Shown one piece after another: positions 25,821 to 38,460 of a stretch of 64,000 nucleotides of DNA. The DNA comes from Amphirosellinia nigrospora (taxonomy: Eukaryota; Ascomycota; Sordariomycetes; Xylariales; Xylariaceae), in contig SCHM01000002.1 in NCBI GenBank assembly GCA_004123355.1, forward strand, positions 9,645,569 to 9,709,568. Reading direction: 5' to 3'. The position numbers were made by a program, and so were the translations under genes. The notes under the pieces were generated by a model, which saw only the letters and a list, made by a program, of their open reading frames with translations, searched no databases and was not told the DNA's origin. Numbering within the stretch: the first letter of the stretch is position 1; every line of letters begins with the position of its first letter.

Positions 25821-26667
25821 CTACCCTTGCGAGGTTCGTGACAGGTAGCTTACTGTTAGGCTGCTAACTCCTGTTTTACTACAGCGCCACTTGTCTCCCG
25901 TGCCTTATAGTGAAGAGCACTTGTATACGTACACGTCGGTTAATTATGATAGCAGGGTTTCGCTTGATGCACTGTCCTGCCATTTTACGTCTACGGGAAG
26001 AAAACAATGCTAGCGATGTGATTAGACGGATGTTTTGTTTTGTATGGTATGTAGGAAGAGTTAAGTCTTAATCTTTGATATAAACAGGCGGCTGGGATGT
26101 GAGAAAGTTAAAATTTTATAACGATCGTTCGTGTCACTAATAATCGATAATTAGTTGCTCATGTTAAGCAATTCTATTTACTAATTAGATGAGTATAAAG
26201 GTCGTTAAGAACTGTTTTTTTGCTGATATTAGACCGGAGGCGCTTTTGCTTTCTTGTATTGCATATGCGAAAATATCGAAGAGGAGGGAAGATATGAACG
26301 GTAATATGATTAGGCGTAGCAAAACAATACCGTTGTGACTTTATATAGTAAAAATAGTATATATATATCTTTGATGTATTAGTACAATACTAAGCCCGAG
26401 TTACGAGGCTAGGTTTAGGACCATTTTGCTAATAAACGGCCTAGGGGAATCCGAGCTTTTAGCGTAGGAATAGCTTTTACTTAATCTAAGGCTAGACTTA
26501 TTTACGATACCCGAGTAATTGAGGAAGCTTGTAACTAAAGCATAACGTAATATAATACTAAAAAGATCAAAGTGGTGGCTTGAAAAAGGCTAAGTAGAGA
26601 GTGTCCCGATGTTTTACCTCTAAGACATATAGTCCTTTTTATACCCTGGTAGGAACCGGTCACTTTA

Positions 26668-26790
26668 TAGTAGGCAATAGGCACTTAGTACTGCACGAAG
26701 GTCTTTGAAACTACCCCCGTGGAGACTATCTACCTCTCTGACTATGTAAAGGTGTCTCTTTTTTACGTCTGTGTGCCTATGCCCCTTGAC
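26668..26790 (+). repeat. Dispersed repeat, copy 2
   Basis: Shares GTAGGCAATAG, CACT, TGCACGA and CGTGG...CTAT with 36600-36710, about 70 percent identical over roughly 60 bases by eye. Confidence 0.45.
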
Positions 26791-29700
26791 ACCCCTTTAT
26801 TATCCAGTAACCCCTAAGAGCCATCCACACTACTTCAAGAATAGTTATTAAAACTACCAAGGATGGCTGATAATGCGAGGTTTACTACTCATGCATCCCA
26901 GCAGCGATCTGAAGCCCTAAACTAGCGCTACTGCGGCAACAAAACTATAATAACTATGTAGGCCTACTAGTAACGCGCCGCCTCACAACAGAGCCCTGAA
27001 TCCTACTTTAAGTAAATGCTTATAAGCGCATGAGTACATTGATACTTCTGAGGATCCCCAAGGTGATTAGCGTTGTGAGAACCACAAATTAAAACTACAG
27101 TTACCAGGAGCAGGGTTAAATCTGGTTATAACCACCCAGGAATAATTATTTCTGTATATTGTCGCTATGAACTGCGTTGGGGTACAAACTTGCACTGTAA
27201 TATTTAATACCGGCTCTAGACCACTTGAAGAAGAGCTTTGCATTGAACTAGAGTGCTCATGATTGACGGCTGTTAGCATGTCCCTCGTCTACGCGTATGA
27301 AAATGCCCAAATTCGCACTTTCAATGCTGTATAAAACAGACAACAATTGTCATTCTAGGTTTGAAATCCCGCCATTATCCTACTGCGCACTTCAATAACT
27401 GTAATCTCCTTGAGCTACATGAGGTTGATACCTTTCTCTCTTTTACATAATGGCCGACGACCGGGTGACTGAAACGACTAGATCAGCAACCAAACACATG
27501 CTAATCAGATTAATATTGCATGTGCGTATTACTTTTAGGAACATAGTATTGGTACCTCGAAAGTCAACTAATTCAGTTGAATAATTTTTAGACTATAGTA
27601 GAACTAAAAATCGCGATTAAGAAGCCCACCCAACTACGGCTCACACTGGAAGTATTTGAATGCAGGTCAATCGTCAATGAGCTCTAGAAACCTAAATGTT
27701 GATCTCAAAAGGGCGTGCTAACACTACTATATCTCCTTTGAAGCAAATTTTTTTACACTGGTTCTTATTATCTTAATCGAATGACCGTCATCATGGTGTA
27801 ACCTATCTCTGTTTGTGAAGTACGATTAGATGATGGTAACACAACATGGACCTCTGAATCAAGTTTGAGTCGCAAACACTATCTATTGGTAGAAAAAAAA
27901 CCTCACTAGCTCAAGGTGATCAGTAAACATAAAACTACCAGCTAGGCTCGGGACGTGGAAGCGACGGCACTGCTAGTCAAGATGTAAGGACGAAACCATT
28001 TTAGCACCCGCCTACAAGATGCGGGAGTTATCAGATGCATGACATGTTAATCGGACATATGGTACAGAATGAGCTCTAACCCTACGGGTGCTAAACTGTA
28101 CATCGGGTTTCCTGTTCTTTGCTAATTCGCTGCTTCAGCTTATACTCTAATTTAGAGGTGTTTCGCCATTACTCAGTAGACAGTAGCGTCTCGGCACTGC
28201 CCGGTTAGATAGCCTGGAGAAACCGAGTCAGTTACTCTCATACTAAACCCTCATAGCGTCGATATCATCAGTCGTGTGAGATAGAAGATCCGTTTTTGAC
28301 ATCGCCTGCGTTCAAGTAACGATACATCAGGGATGGTGGATAGATCTAGGCAACAGCTAGCACGTAGCTAAATCTAGATTTACTTGAACATCGACTTTAG
28401 TGATATTTCTCGGTTTCGCTTGATTAGGGTAGGGGTCGAAATGGGTTCAAACATGACAATGTCTCCAGCACGTCACCTTTAAAGACTTACTCAGGCCTGA
28501 TGGTACATGATTACAACTATTGCTAGATTGTTTCGCACACTAAAATCTTGTTGATTTCAGATCCTCTAAGTATTGTTGAGAAAAAAAAACTTTTATTATT
28601 CGTAGAGGCGAAAATTTTAAACGCTTCTATATCTTGGGAATGTGCTAGCTCATCCAAGTAGCTCTGAAGCCTGTACTACAACACATATTTCTTAAGTGCG
28701 TAGCGATGTGAAGTTTGTCGTCATATGAGGTACAGAGGCATGATACTTAGGGCGATAAACTAGTACTAATTAGTCAGCGAAAGAATGTATTTCCTGGCTT
28801 GAAGCATCGTGTTTGTAAAAATCGAGGACCCTTATGATGAGAACCCTATCTGCTAGCGTTTGCTCGTGCGACCAATTAGGGTTTGTAGGTACAGCGTTCG
28901 GCTAAAGTTACTAACTACACATGGAACTCCATCGTGCTTCTTGGTAACTCTTTACATCTCTCATTGGGCAAGTTACGATGTCAACTATTTACTACCCTAA
29001 GCCTCGTACTATTACAGCGTTGGTATTTTGAGCGTAAGAACAGGGGGCTGATATATACTAGATGTGTTCAAGAGCCCGGCGACGCAACTAAATAGAAACG
29101 ATTTATCGTGTTTGCTATTCGACATCTAGTTTCTCCATTTCGTGGGGGTTGTGGGGAAATAAGACGACATAAGACGGAGGTATAGAACAACAAGAGGCAA
29201 GGGATGCGATGTGTACGACGTCAAGGCGATCGAATATATAGTTCGTATCACTCGATATAACCGCCATCCTAGTTCGCACAATGATCGCCTGTGTCATGGA
29301 ACGGCCTTCCATATCTGAAAATACAGAGGGCAAACATTGCGTCTGCGGGAGCCTCCCCATTCCCTCTCCAGACCGGCATTTGCCGTTGCATTACTCATTT
29401 AAGTTACGGCCGCTCAGTGATCCAGACCTAGCGATGATGATAGCTTGATCGGCGAAGCTACTTTAGTGAACCCGAAGCGGCGGTTAGCCCCACGTATTGT
29501 CCAGAGTGCCTGCATCGAGGGCCAAAGGGGCGATGGTCTTTTGCAAGCGCGAGCCGTTGGATCAATAGTTGCACTTGTCAAGGCTGTGGCAGACACTATT
29601 GTGTGTCTAGCTGTCTAGCTGTAAGTAAGGGGCCCGGGCGCACTTGGATGCTTCTCTGTCATTGCGCATCCGTTTCGGCGATTAGACTTGAGCTGGAAAT

Positions 29701-30635
29701 CCTTGCAACGCTATAAGAGTTTGGTGTCACAATGTATAATTATAGTCTGAAACCCTACGTAATCAGACCTGAATGAAGACGCGGAACGAACGGTCTATTA
29801 TACGCTATCACAGTCGCTATCCCAGTTCGGGGCCATTCGCGCGAAGCTTGTTGGGAGCTGAGCTCGGGCATAGCTGCAACGTCCCCGTTATGGAAATGAG
29901 TTCAAGTGAGGGTAGTTGAACTAGTTAACTCCGGATAAGCCGTTGTTCAGCCGGTATATCATGAGTTTTGGCTGAGTACCTATGTAATAACAAGTTTTTC
30001 GGAAAGGAAAGAAAAACTTTTGTGTGTGTGTATTGTAGCTCAGAGAATGAGGGGTAAAATAGAAAATAGTGGGCAAAATAATGAAAGAATGGGGTTTACA
30101 TGACATATCGTTTATTCTATTAGTCGGTCGAAGTCGACCCTCGATCCTCGATGTGCTGGTACCGGGGAAATCACCGGCATATTCGAAAGTGCGACCGGGT
30201 TGGCGGGCGATCTAGAGCGACCCACTCGACTAGGTCAAGGCTGCCCGAGTCAGGCTAATGCACTATATGGGGTATTGCTACGAACAGGCCCTACTAGCCT
30301 ATCGGCGTCCCAAACAACCCCCAACCTCCTGGAAACCCGCTTTGCAGTGCAGAGATACGTATACGATACCACCTCGAAGCAGAAGAAAATCGACGATTGT
30401 AGTCCTGATAGCTTGCCCGCATGCGTCACATTGCTTCATCTCGTCCAATTGATCTGGGATCGCGGCGGCAGGAGCCGTTCCCCAGATGCAGCAAAAACCG
30501 GGATAACATGGAGCACATCCTGTATGAGTCGAGTTGATCGCCCTCGATGTCGTCGCTTTCGTAGCGAGTCCTGGGCGGCAGACAACCCTCATTATCACTG
30601 TTCTTAAAATAAACCAAGCACACATTATCGTGGGG

Positions 30636-30656
30636 AGCCTACTTACTAAGTAGGCT
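30636..30656. repeat. Perfect palindrome, 10-bp arms, 1-bp spacer
   Basis: AGCCTACTTA, one C, then TAAGTAGGCT. It lies in gene-free sequence about 430 bp before the ankyrin gene. Function unknown. Confidence 0.8.
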
Positions 30657-31083
30657 TGAGCAACTTGGCAAAAGTCTAGGCGAGAGAACACTAATGCAAG
30701 ATCATGCATGGGGAGGGTCTTGGAGGTTAGGACGAGACCACACAGTCATCCACCCCGAGCCATCGTCGGCAAGCATTGCACTGTGTTTGAACACGTTGTG
30801 GTCTACATGCCATCAACGCTCGGACCTTTGGCTGTCGATAGTCTATTCCAAGATGTGTTACACGTTTCGAATTGTGCACCGAGGCCCATTAGTCTGTAAT
30901 TACCCATCCGGCCGGATTCACCGAGTGGGCACCATCCAGACGATGAGAACACTAATAAGAATGCGCCGGGCCTGTGTGCTTTCGTCTCCTCATCTCCTCC
31001 ATCTGTTTCGTCCATCGGAATTTACCTAACAGACATATCGATCTTGACCAGTTATTCAGGAGTCGCCGGCGAGCGCGGAAGCC

Positions 31084-34035
31084 ATGGCTGCTGAGAGACA
31101 TCAGGTCAGTACTCTCAAGTCACTTACACCTCTTTGGGTGTATCCCGAGAGCATGATTTGCCTCGATAACGGCCTAGTATCTCTGTTACTGCCGCAAGAT
31201 GCCGGGGTGTAAACAACATTCACTAACTCTTGTTTCTTGATCAGGCGGCGGCATTAGGCCATTGCCACAAGGCCACAGTCCTAGCAACGTCATTGCCATC
31301 CACATGTGGAATACATCACCGCCGCTACGAATCATCATCATGGACTCAACGAATTAGCCCATGATTCTCTAGACGTTTGCAGGATCATGTGGTCGATAGA
31401 GGCAGGCTTAGTAGAGTATACTCGGTCAAATCAGTCCTTACCGGTGGAAATGACGCAAGAATTAGACCGCAAGTTCAATACAGCCCACGGCGATTTCCAG
31501 GCCCTAGACCACTGGCTTAATCGCTCTCTTAATGAAGAACGCGGAGGCGCAGGAAAGAAGTTAACGAGGGTTGGAGGAAGATGTTTCGGGAAACGAGATA
31601 CCAAAGATGAGACAAGCTCTTGCGAAGACCCGAGAGTATCTAAGAATGAGCGCACTCATGTCCAGTGTTCTTGGGGAAGCCAAAATCGACGAGTCTCTAG
31701 GTATTGGATACACCGCCCTCTCGGCAGCTCTTGACAGGCTGGAGAAAGGCCCAGCCCACAGCAGGGTTGGTTCAAGCAAAAGCAATCCTCTGCGCATTCT
31801 CCATTCGCACAACACCACCATCACACAGACGAAAACCACGTCGTCGAAATCCCCTTGGAGGAGCGCGAGTCTTCAGCCGACACCCTTGCGCTCCCACGGT
31901 CCAATACTATTCGGTCGTCGACATCTGGCTCGGATTGCAATTCCCTCCTCGGAACGATAGTATACCTCGACTCCCGGATTTACCTCCAGAGGCAAACTGG
32001 CATGGGCTAGGCCAACTTGAGTTATCCAGTACAACACAACGAAACACACCTTCACATCACACCGACACAGTCTCGACGCGCAGCGTCCACAGCCGAATCA
32101 CACCACCATCAGACCCACCAGAGGATCTCCGATCAGGTGGATAGCTGAGCTCGAGAACTCGGGCTTATCGGACAGCGACTATGTTCATGACCTGAAGCCA
32201 ACCAAGGTCGTCCGTGTGCCCGTCAATCCTGCCAAGATGCCGCGATGGGCTCCTCGAAACTCAGTAGGATCAGATACGCCGTCACTGAGGATGAATCTTC
32301 TCAACGCCATTCGAGAACGAAACAGTAAATCGGTTGAGCAATTGCTGGATCGCGGCGTTCCTTCAAATGTTGGCCCCGACACAACGCCTTAAATGAAGCC
32401 ATCCGTCAGCATGACCTCGAGATCGTACGGTTACTATTACTCTTCGGCGGATCCTAACACAGCCTGTAGCCAAGCGGTGTCGCCTCTTGTGGCCACAATT
32501 GAAGAAGGCTTCTTGGACGCTGCGGCCATTCTTCTCAAGTATGGAGCCGACTCTAATCTACCACCAGCACCTGAGCATGACTCGCCATTTGCATTGTCCA
32601 TCGTCAAGCAAGATACACACTTCATACGTCTCTTTTTGATGTACGGTGCGAACGTTAACCAAATAACAGCCGATGGAGAGACGATCGTGATCAAGATGAT
32701 CACAAAAAGTGCAGCAAACCTCTCATCGATCTGGTCCTCAATTACGGTGCTGACGCCAATGGCAAGAGCAAGGAGGGCAAGACGGCACTCTTCGAGGGAA
32801 TAACAGCTGGACGTGTGATATTGTCACGTCGCTCCTTGATCACGGTGCAAAACCAAACCTCCCAGGGCCGAAACACATGCTCTGGCCTGCTACCTATCAA
32901 CCAAAATGCCTGCAGGTTCTGCTCGCTCGCGGGGCAGATCACAAAAAGACGCCCGGTGTTATGGAGCTCGCCACGTCGATTAACAAGATCGAATCGGTGA
33001 GAGTTCTGCTCAAAGTAGGTGTAAATCCCAACGCTAAAAAGGATGGGTCTACACACCGCTATGCTCGTCGATTCGTGACAATCGTGCGGATATCTTCCAT
33101 CTCCTACTCGCGAGTGGTGCTGATCCTAACGTCCCCGCTGCCGAATATCCATGTTTCAAATGCATAACACACGGTCGATTAGAGTTCTTGCCGCATCTCG
33201 TCGCAGCGGGCGGCAATCTACATTCCCCAAAGGGCATTGCGGAGACAGCCGTGCAGTATGGTGATAGTAAGTCTGACAGATAGTATCACAAGGCCAAACA
33301 TTAACCGTTTCACAGTGGAAGCATTAACTTGGCTTTTGGACAATGGAGTATCACCAAATGATCAGGCAGCCGACACAAAAGCAACACCTCTCACGACGGC
33401 GATCAACCTGAACAAGTTAGAGTTTGTCGAGTTCCTCTTAGCGCGGGAGCGAACCCCAATGTCCGGGTCAAGACTGGCCGGTTTGCATGGCTGTCCAGTA
33501 TCCGGAGATCCTTAAAATCCTGCTGCCTGCACTAGCGCAACCTCGCGCCTTTAAGGGCGTGATGGAGATGGCGGTATCAGCCAACAAGTTGGAGTCAGTG
33601 AAGCTGTTACTGGCTGCAGGGGTCAGCGTCGAAGACCGCAACGGCGGTGTCTTTAGCCCGCTCACAACAGCGATCCGCGAGCGACACACGGACATCGTGG
33701 AGTACCTCTTAGACGAAGCGGGCGCGGACCCGAACTCGCCCGGTGAGCATCTGCCCATTATCAAAGCGCTGCGCCGTCACAAGGGGGAAGACACGGAGGT
33801 CATCGAGTTGCTATTAAGAAAGGGCGCGGACCCGAACAAGGTCTACCGCGGACACAGCGCCATCATCCAGGCTGTAGAGATGGGCGATGCCCTGGTCTTA
33901 CGTCTGCTGATTGAGAAATGGGGCGTCGACCTGGATGCTGTGGACGACAGTGGACGTACACCTATCGAAATTGCCGAGATGCGCGGATGGGACGAAGGAA
34001 TAGAGATCTTACGTCAAGGGAAAAAGGCTGTGTGA
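31084..34035 (+). CDS. Large ankyrin-repeat protein, interrupted by many frameshifts
   Basis: Ankyrin repeats are protein-binding helical pairs. Roughly 18 units are readable from about 32290 to 34030, for example LLNAIRERNSKSVEQLLDRG, LNEAIRQHDLEIVRLLLLFG and PLTTAIRERHTDIVEYLLDE. A helical N-terminal region (DVCRIMWSIEAG, DRKFNTAHGDFQALDHWL) resembles N-terminal domains of fungal NLR-like or ankyrin proteins. A Ser/Thr-rich linker covers about 31800-32180. I propose a short first exon 31084-31104 with an intron at 31105-31244 (branch CACTAAC); this start is uncertain. A clear intron lies at 33267-33315 (49 bp, GTAAGT...CACAG). Frames switch repeatedly, for example near 31560-31575, 32389, 32446-32449, 32700-32715, 32814-32818 and 33448-33455. 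Most switches fit one missing base beside an identical base. The partner and function are unknown. Confidence 0.75.
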
Positions 34036-37000
34036 CTATCTACGAGACACGCATCTGCAGGACCAGTAAAAGAGGTACTTGAAATTAAAGACGGCTTCTG
34101 GGTAGTCCAGGCAGCTTAGTGATAGACGACTACGAAGTCGTCTCTGTACGTTGGCACCTCACCACTAGGTGTTTTTTTCTTATGTCACTACCGAGGAAAA
34201 GGCGAACCGGGTCAATTGGGCAGGGGAAGGGTTGAGCGACCTCACATGTTTTCGTCTCCCGCAATTTGCTCTTAGCGATTTATTGATTCCCATGATCTAC
34301 ATATATTCTAATTCATATGGAGTGCGACTACTCTTTTTCACACAACTTTCAATGGCATAACCACCGAAGAACATGCCAGACCCCTGAGAAGTTTACTACG
34401 TGATTAAGTAGGTGTGTTTGTTTGTTGTCAACGATCATGAAATCAAGAATCGCAAGATGGCACACAGTATCCGATATTTGGAAAAGACAGTGTAGCTGTA
34501 TGCTCCCCAGTTAGGCAATCAGTACCGGCTTCAGAAGCACACTACTGTGCTGTCTATCCTAAATGCAAAAATGAGCTTGTCAAGTTCTAACCTTGTCTCA
34601 GCATTCTTGGCAAAACCCTAACCCAATTAACGTTACGGTTACATGGACACGCGCTGGATACTTCAATTGAGCTGGACCCTTGGACCCCGCTCTCAGCATG
34701 GAACAGGTCCTATACAGCGCCGATCAAGACTATTCTGCAGACGCTTTGACACCGTCGAGATTCCCTCCATATCGCAACATTCGGGAAGATGAAACTACGC
34801 AGAGGATATCCGTGGCAGGATCAGCTCTCGACAAAGTCGCGAGCAGGGTCAAGAGACCACCTATCCCAGTCCGTGTACACGTAACTCTGGGAGGTCGAGG
34901 CATTGCCTCGCATGGACCACCTGCTCTGCGCTCCTGTATGCATTCTCTCTTTTTTTTCTTTCCTTCTGCGCTTGGTTTTTCCAAGGCCGGTCGTTGGTCG
35001 CGAGGCCCAATTGCTTTGACGGGGATGTGCTTGCTTGCTCAGACGTGGGCCTCTTCTATTGGACATGCGCGATACCGATGCAGATGGTACGATGGTCCGA
35101 GTTCAGATTGGAGACTGTCGGGGCGCTCGCTGGAGGTGGGTTGCCTTGATCATTATGCCAGAACAACATATCCGATTGATCGATGCTAATCCTATAGGAA
35201 ACGCTCCATAGTTTCCGGCTCGTCCCGTGTCATATCGTTTTTTTCTTCTTCTTCATCTGCTGTTCCGTGTACGAGCTAGCAAGCAAGCAAGCTTTGCGAT
35301 ATGCGATGTGCGATGGTAGGTGGAACGTAGACTATAGAATTCAGGTTCCGGGCCAATATGCTACGCCATGTGATGCGATACATGCATGTTCGGGAGTCAA
35401 AACTCTTGCCGGTTTCTTCGGATGGGGTCGCTTTGTTCGGTTACGCTCGCCCGGACAAATGCCGACTTATACTACCAGCGGTTTGGTCGCGCTATCTGGT
35501 CCCTACCCTATGGGGAAATCCAGTTGTTCGTTGTTCTAGATGAGGATGGACACCCCGCTGGTTTTCCTTTTAGATTGGCAGACTGGCCTTGATAAATATT
35601 TAATACTAGGGTCCTTGTTTATACCCGCTCCAGAGATCGAAAGCTACCAATCAGATAGGTGACAAGAATAACCAATTATTTAAATGCTAAAAAAATGTTA
35701 GGTAGACTTTCAGATTGAAATGAATTTTATGGATCGTGTCAAAGCTGAGGAAAGGGGAGAAAGATGGAGAGTTTCACAAATGAGAGGAGGATGATAACAA
35801 CATGTCAAATACGAGGGGCATGAATAAGAATAATGATGAAAGAGGTGTGAACAATGACAAAGAATAGAGAAGGCAGATGTGTAGTGGGGATGCCTCGACG
35901 TTTGGTATTAAACCCAGGTTTTCGAGATCATAGTCAGGAACACAGAACTCTCACATTGCCACCGATCAAATAGTATGGCGCAATGGATAATTAGAGACAA
36001 GTTGGTTTCGGCGTGCTCGGAGGTCCTATGACAGTTGCTAGATTTCTCCGATGCCATAGGCAAGATACAATTGCTCGAACTTCAACTAAATTATAGATAA
36101 TGTTATCTACCAGCGTAGGTTTGGAGGATAGTGCTATGACAGTTGGTTAATTGCGAGTTTGTCTTACTAGTGCCGTAGCCCAATAGCAGTTGAATGGTTG
36201 GCATACCAATTGTGGCGGTATGAGCTCACTTCGTCTTGCCGCTGCCGCAATCGCAGACAATAATTTGATTAAGATGATCTCTTTGTTCCTTGCTCTTATC
36301 TTTAACGTCAATGCCGTTCCACGATATTTGCTCTAATCTACAAAATGCTGGGATGGACTTGAAAATATTGATACGTGAAATTATAAAGTTTTTAGTTAGT
36401 TACTCACAGCCAAGCAATCCTGCGAGTGACTTAGAAGACAGTGTTCACTAGGCAAGGAAAGTACGAAAGGGTTGTGTTCAGTTTGGAACATGTAGAATGG
36501 CATGAGAACGAATGCTTATCCCAAAATTTGTAAGAGAAATATTCTGCGACTCACTTAGAGGAAGGCTCTCTACAACCAAGGTGCCATGAACCAAGTATAT
36601 GGTAGGCAATAGACACTCGCTGTTGCACGAGGCTCTAGAACCTATCCTCGTGGAAGCTATTTGACTATATACGGGGGTCGCTTTGCCTGTGGTGTTTGTG
36701 CCTCGTTACATAAGGGCTTCGTGATCCTCGCCGACTAATGCTCATTGCCTTCGAACTTGTATATGATGACTACTTACGTTCTCTTCATTGAGCTTGTCTA
36801 CCTTCACTATCCCTCATTTGTTTCCCAATATCGATTTCCCAGGCCCGAAATAATTCTTTACTGTACATTAATTAGCAAATGCCCGCCGTCATAGCAAGCG
36901 GGCGTTCGTTAGATTTGACGTGACTACTTAATTTACTTTAATATCATTTCTACTTGTGGGCCCTAGCAACTTTTGCTCTAGTATGTGTTCTTGTCTTTGC

Positions 37001-38460
37001 TGCTGATGCTGATTATGATGCTGACGTCGTGTGCTCGTGTTGGCTTCAACCCAAAGAGGTTACTAAACCTAGCAACTACGTTAAGGTACGATCATTGCTA
37101 AGTCCCTCGACCACCCAAGCCCGGCTATTATTGCACTGGAACTTTCGTTAAATTAATACAGCCTCGTGTAGTACGTAGCTCTCTAGAGGAGCTTAAGGAT
37201 TAGAGGTCGACGAGGCCTTGGGCCTGTCTATAGATAAAGGGTGAAGGCGAGATTGAATTGTAGAGAGAAATATGAAGCAAGAGAGAATCTACTACGTAGA
37301 CTTCAAAGAGACTATAGGTTGAATAGGACTTCTGTTATAATATAATGCAAGGAAAAGAGGGAAGATGGCAACAGGGACCTCAAAACAATCAACAGACTAT
37401 ATGCTCACGATTCAAAGGTCGATGCTGTCAACGGAAGGCATATCTCATTAACGCTGGAAAGAAAAACACCGATTTGATGGGAGGAAGGACTGGCACTCAA
37501 ATAGCCTTTCGAGTATAAATTAACTTTTTAAAGAAAGACATACTGCATGTTTTGAACTACGGTAGAAAGAACTGGAACGGTGATGCTATTATCGAAGCTT
37601 CGATACTCGCGTTTTGATCGAACATACCTCAATGGCCCGGGGAGTTCGGCGTAAGATTGACAGTAACTTGTCGTAAAATTTCGTAGTGATATTTGAATAT
37701 ATATTTGAATAGTCTTTAGGCGAGGAAACCAAAACAATTAAACAACTGCACGACGAAGTTTGTCGCTGTAAGTAAAGACTTTTTAACACTACAATATCTG
37801 CTGCGAGCCTTACTAGAACGCTTCGGCGTGCTAGTAGGTGCCTTTTCCTATTTCAGGACAAAGTCCCTCCTCAATTAATTGAAAACTTCAGCAATAGTTT
37901 ACATACTCATAATCGAATAACGAAAGGTAATTCGCAACAACTCTCTACCTAGGTAGGTACGTAGGTTTTCCTCGTAAATCGCGACTCGCCAAGTGAGTCA
38001 AAGTTTCCTTCACACCAGCCACTTTCCCCCAACTCATATTACATCAGCATTCTAGGCGACCTGCTCTGGGTCTTCCCTAATTTCCAACCTTTAATTTACC
38101 AATTATTGAACACTATTCAAAATCTAGTAAAAATGATAATCCTTCCAGCTCCCTATCAAGGAACAGAACTGTAGCAATATACCAAAAGATAGAACGTTGC
38201 CTAGTCGGAGACTTGACTGTATATGAGTTATCGTAGTAAGGGTTTCGTACTGACGTCTTGAAATCATACAATGCGCTCAAGGTTGCAAGAAAAACCGAAG
38301 TCGAAAAAAGGGGGAAAAAGTTGCGTGATGTGTGGTATCTAGGCAATTCCAGGCTTGCCACCCAGTCATTGTTGCACACATCGTCGGATAAAACCTCGGA
38401 GAGGCGTCGGCAAACTACCTCTGCGGGCCAGCAGACAAGAAACTAAGAAACGGCCACCTA
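34036..38460. other. Gene-free stretch between the ankyrin and F-box genes
   Basis: No convincing gene. A small hairpin (AGACGACT/AGTCGTCT, 4-base loop) lies at 34124-34143, about 90 bp after the ankyrin stop. A third copy of the dispersed repeat is at 36600-36710. The frame at 34680-35189 is long but motif-free. TAGGTA motifs occur at 37950-37975. Confidence 0.5.
36600..36710 (+). repeat. Dispersed repeat, copy 3
   Basis: GGTAGGCAATAG, TGTTGCACGA, CGTGG, then CTATTTGACTATATAC. It matches copy 2 in its first half and the inverse of copy 1 in its second half. Confidence 0.45.

Larger units (their letters stand above)
24450..31083. other. Long gene-free, AT-leaning stretch downstream of the retrotransposon
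   Basis: About 6.6 kb with very few open frames longer than 60 codons and none with motifs. It includes two diverged copies of a dispersed repeat (25700-25820 minus, 26668-26790 plus) and a perfect 10-bp-arm palindrome at 30636-30656. It may contain older, unrecognisable transposon debris. Confidence 0.5.

Noticed and set aside
34680-35189. 169-codon plus-strand open frame
   Set aside because: No motif, includes simple T-rich sequence, and minus-strand frames overlap it; not supported as a gene.
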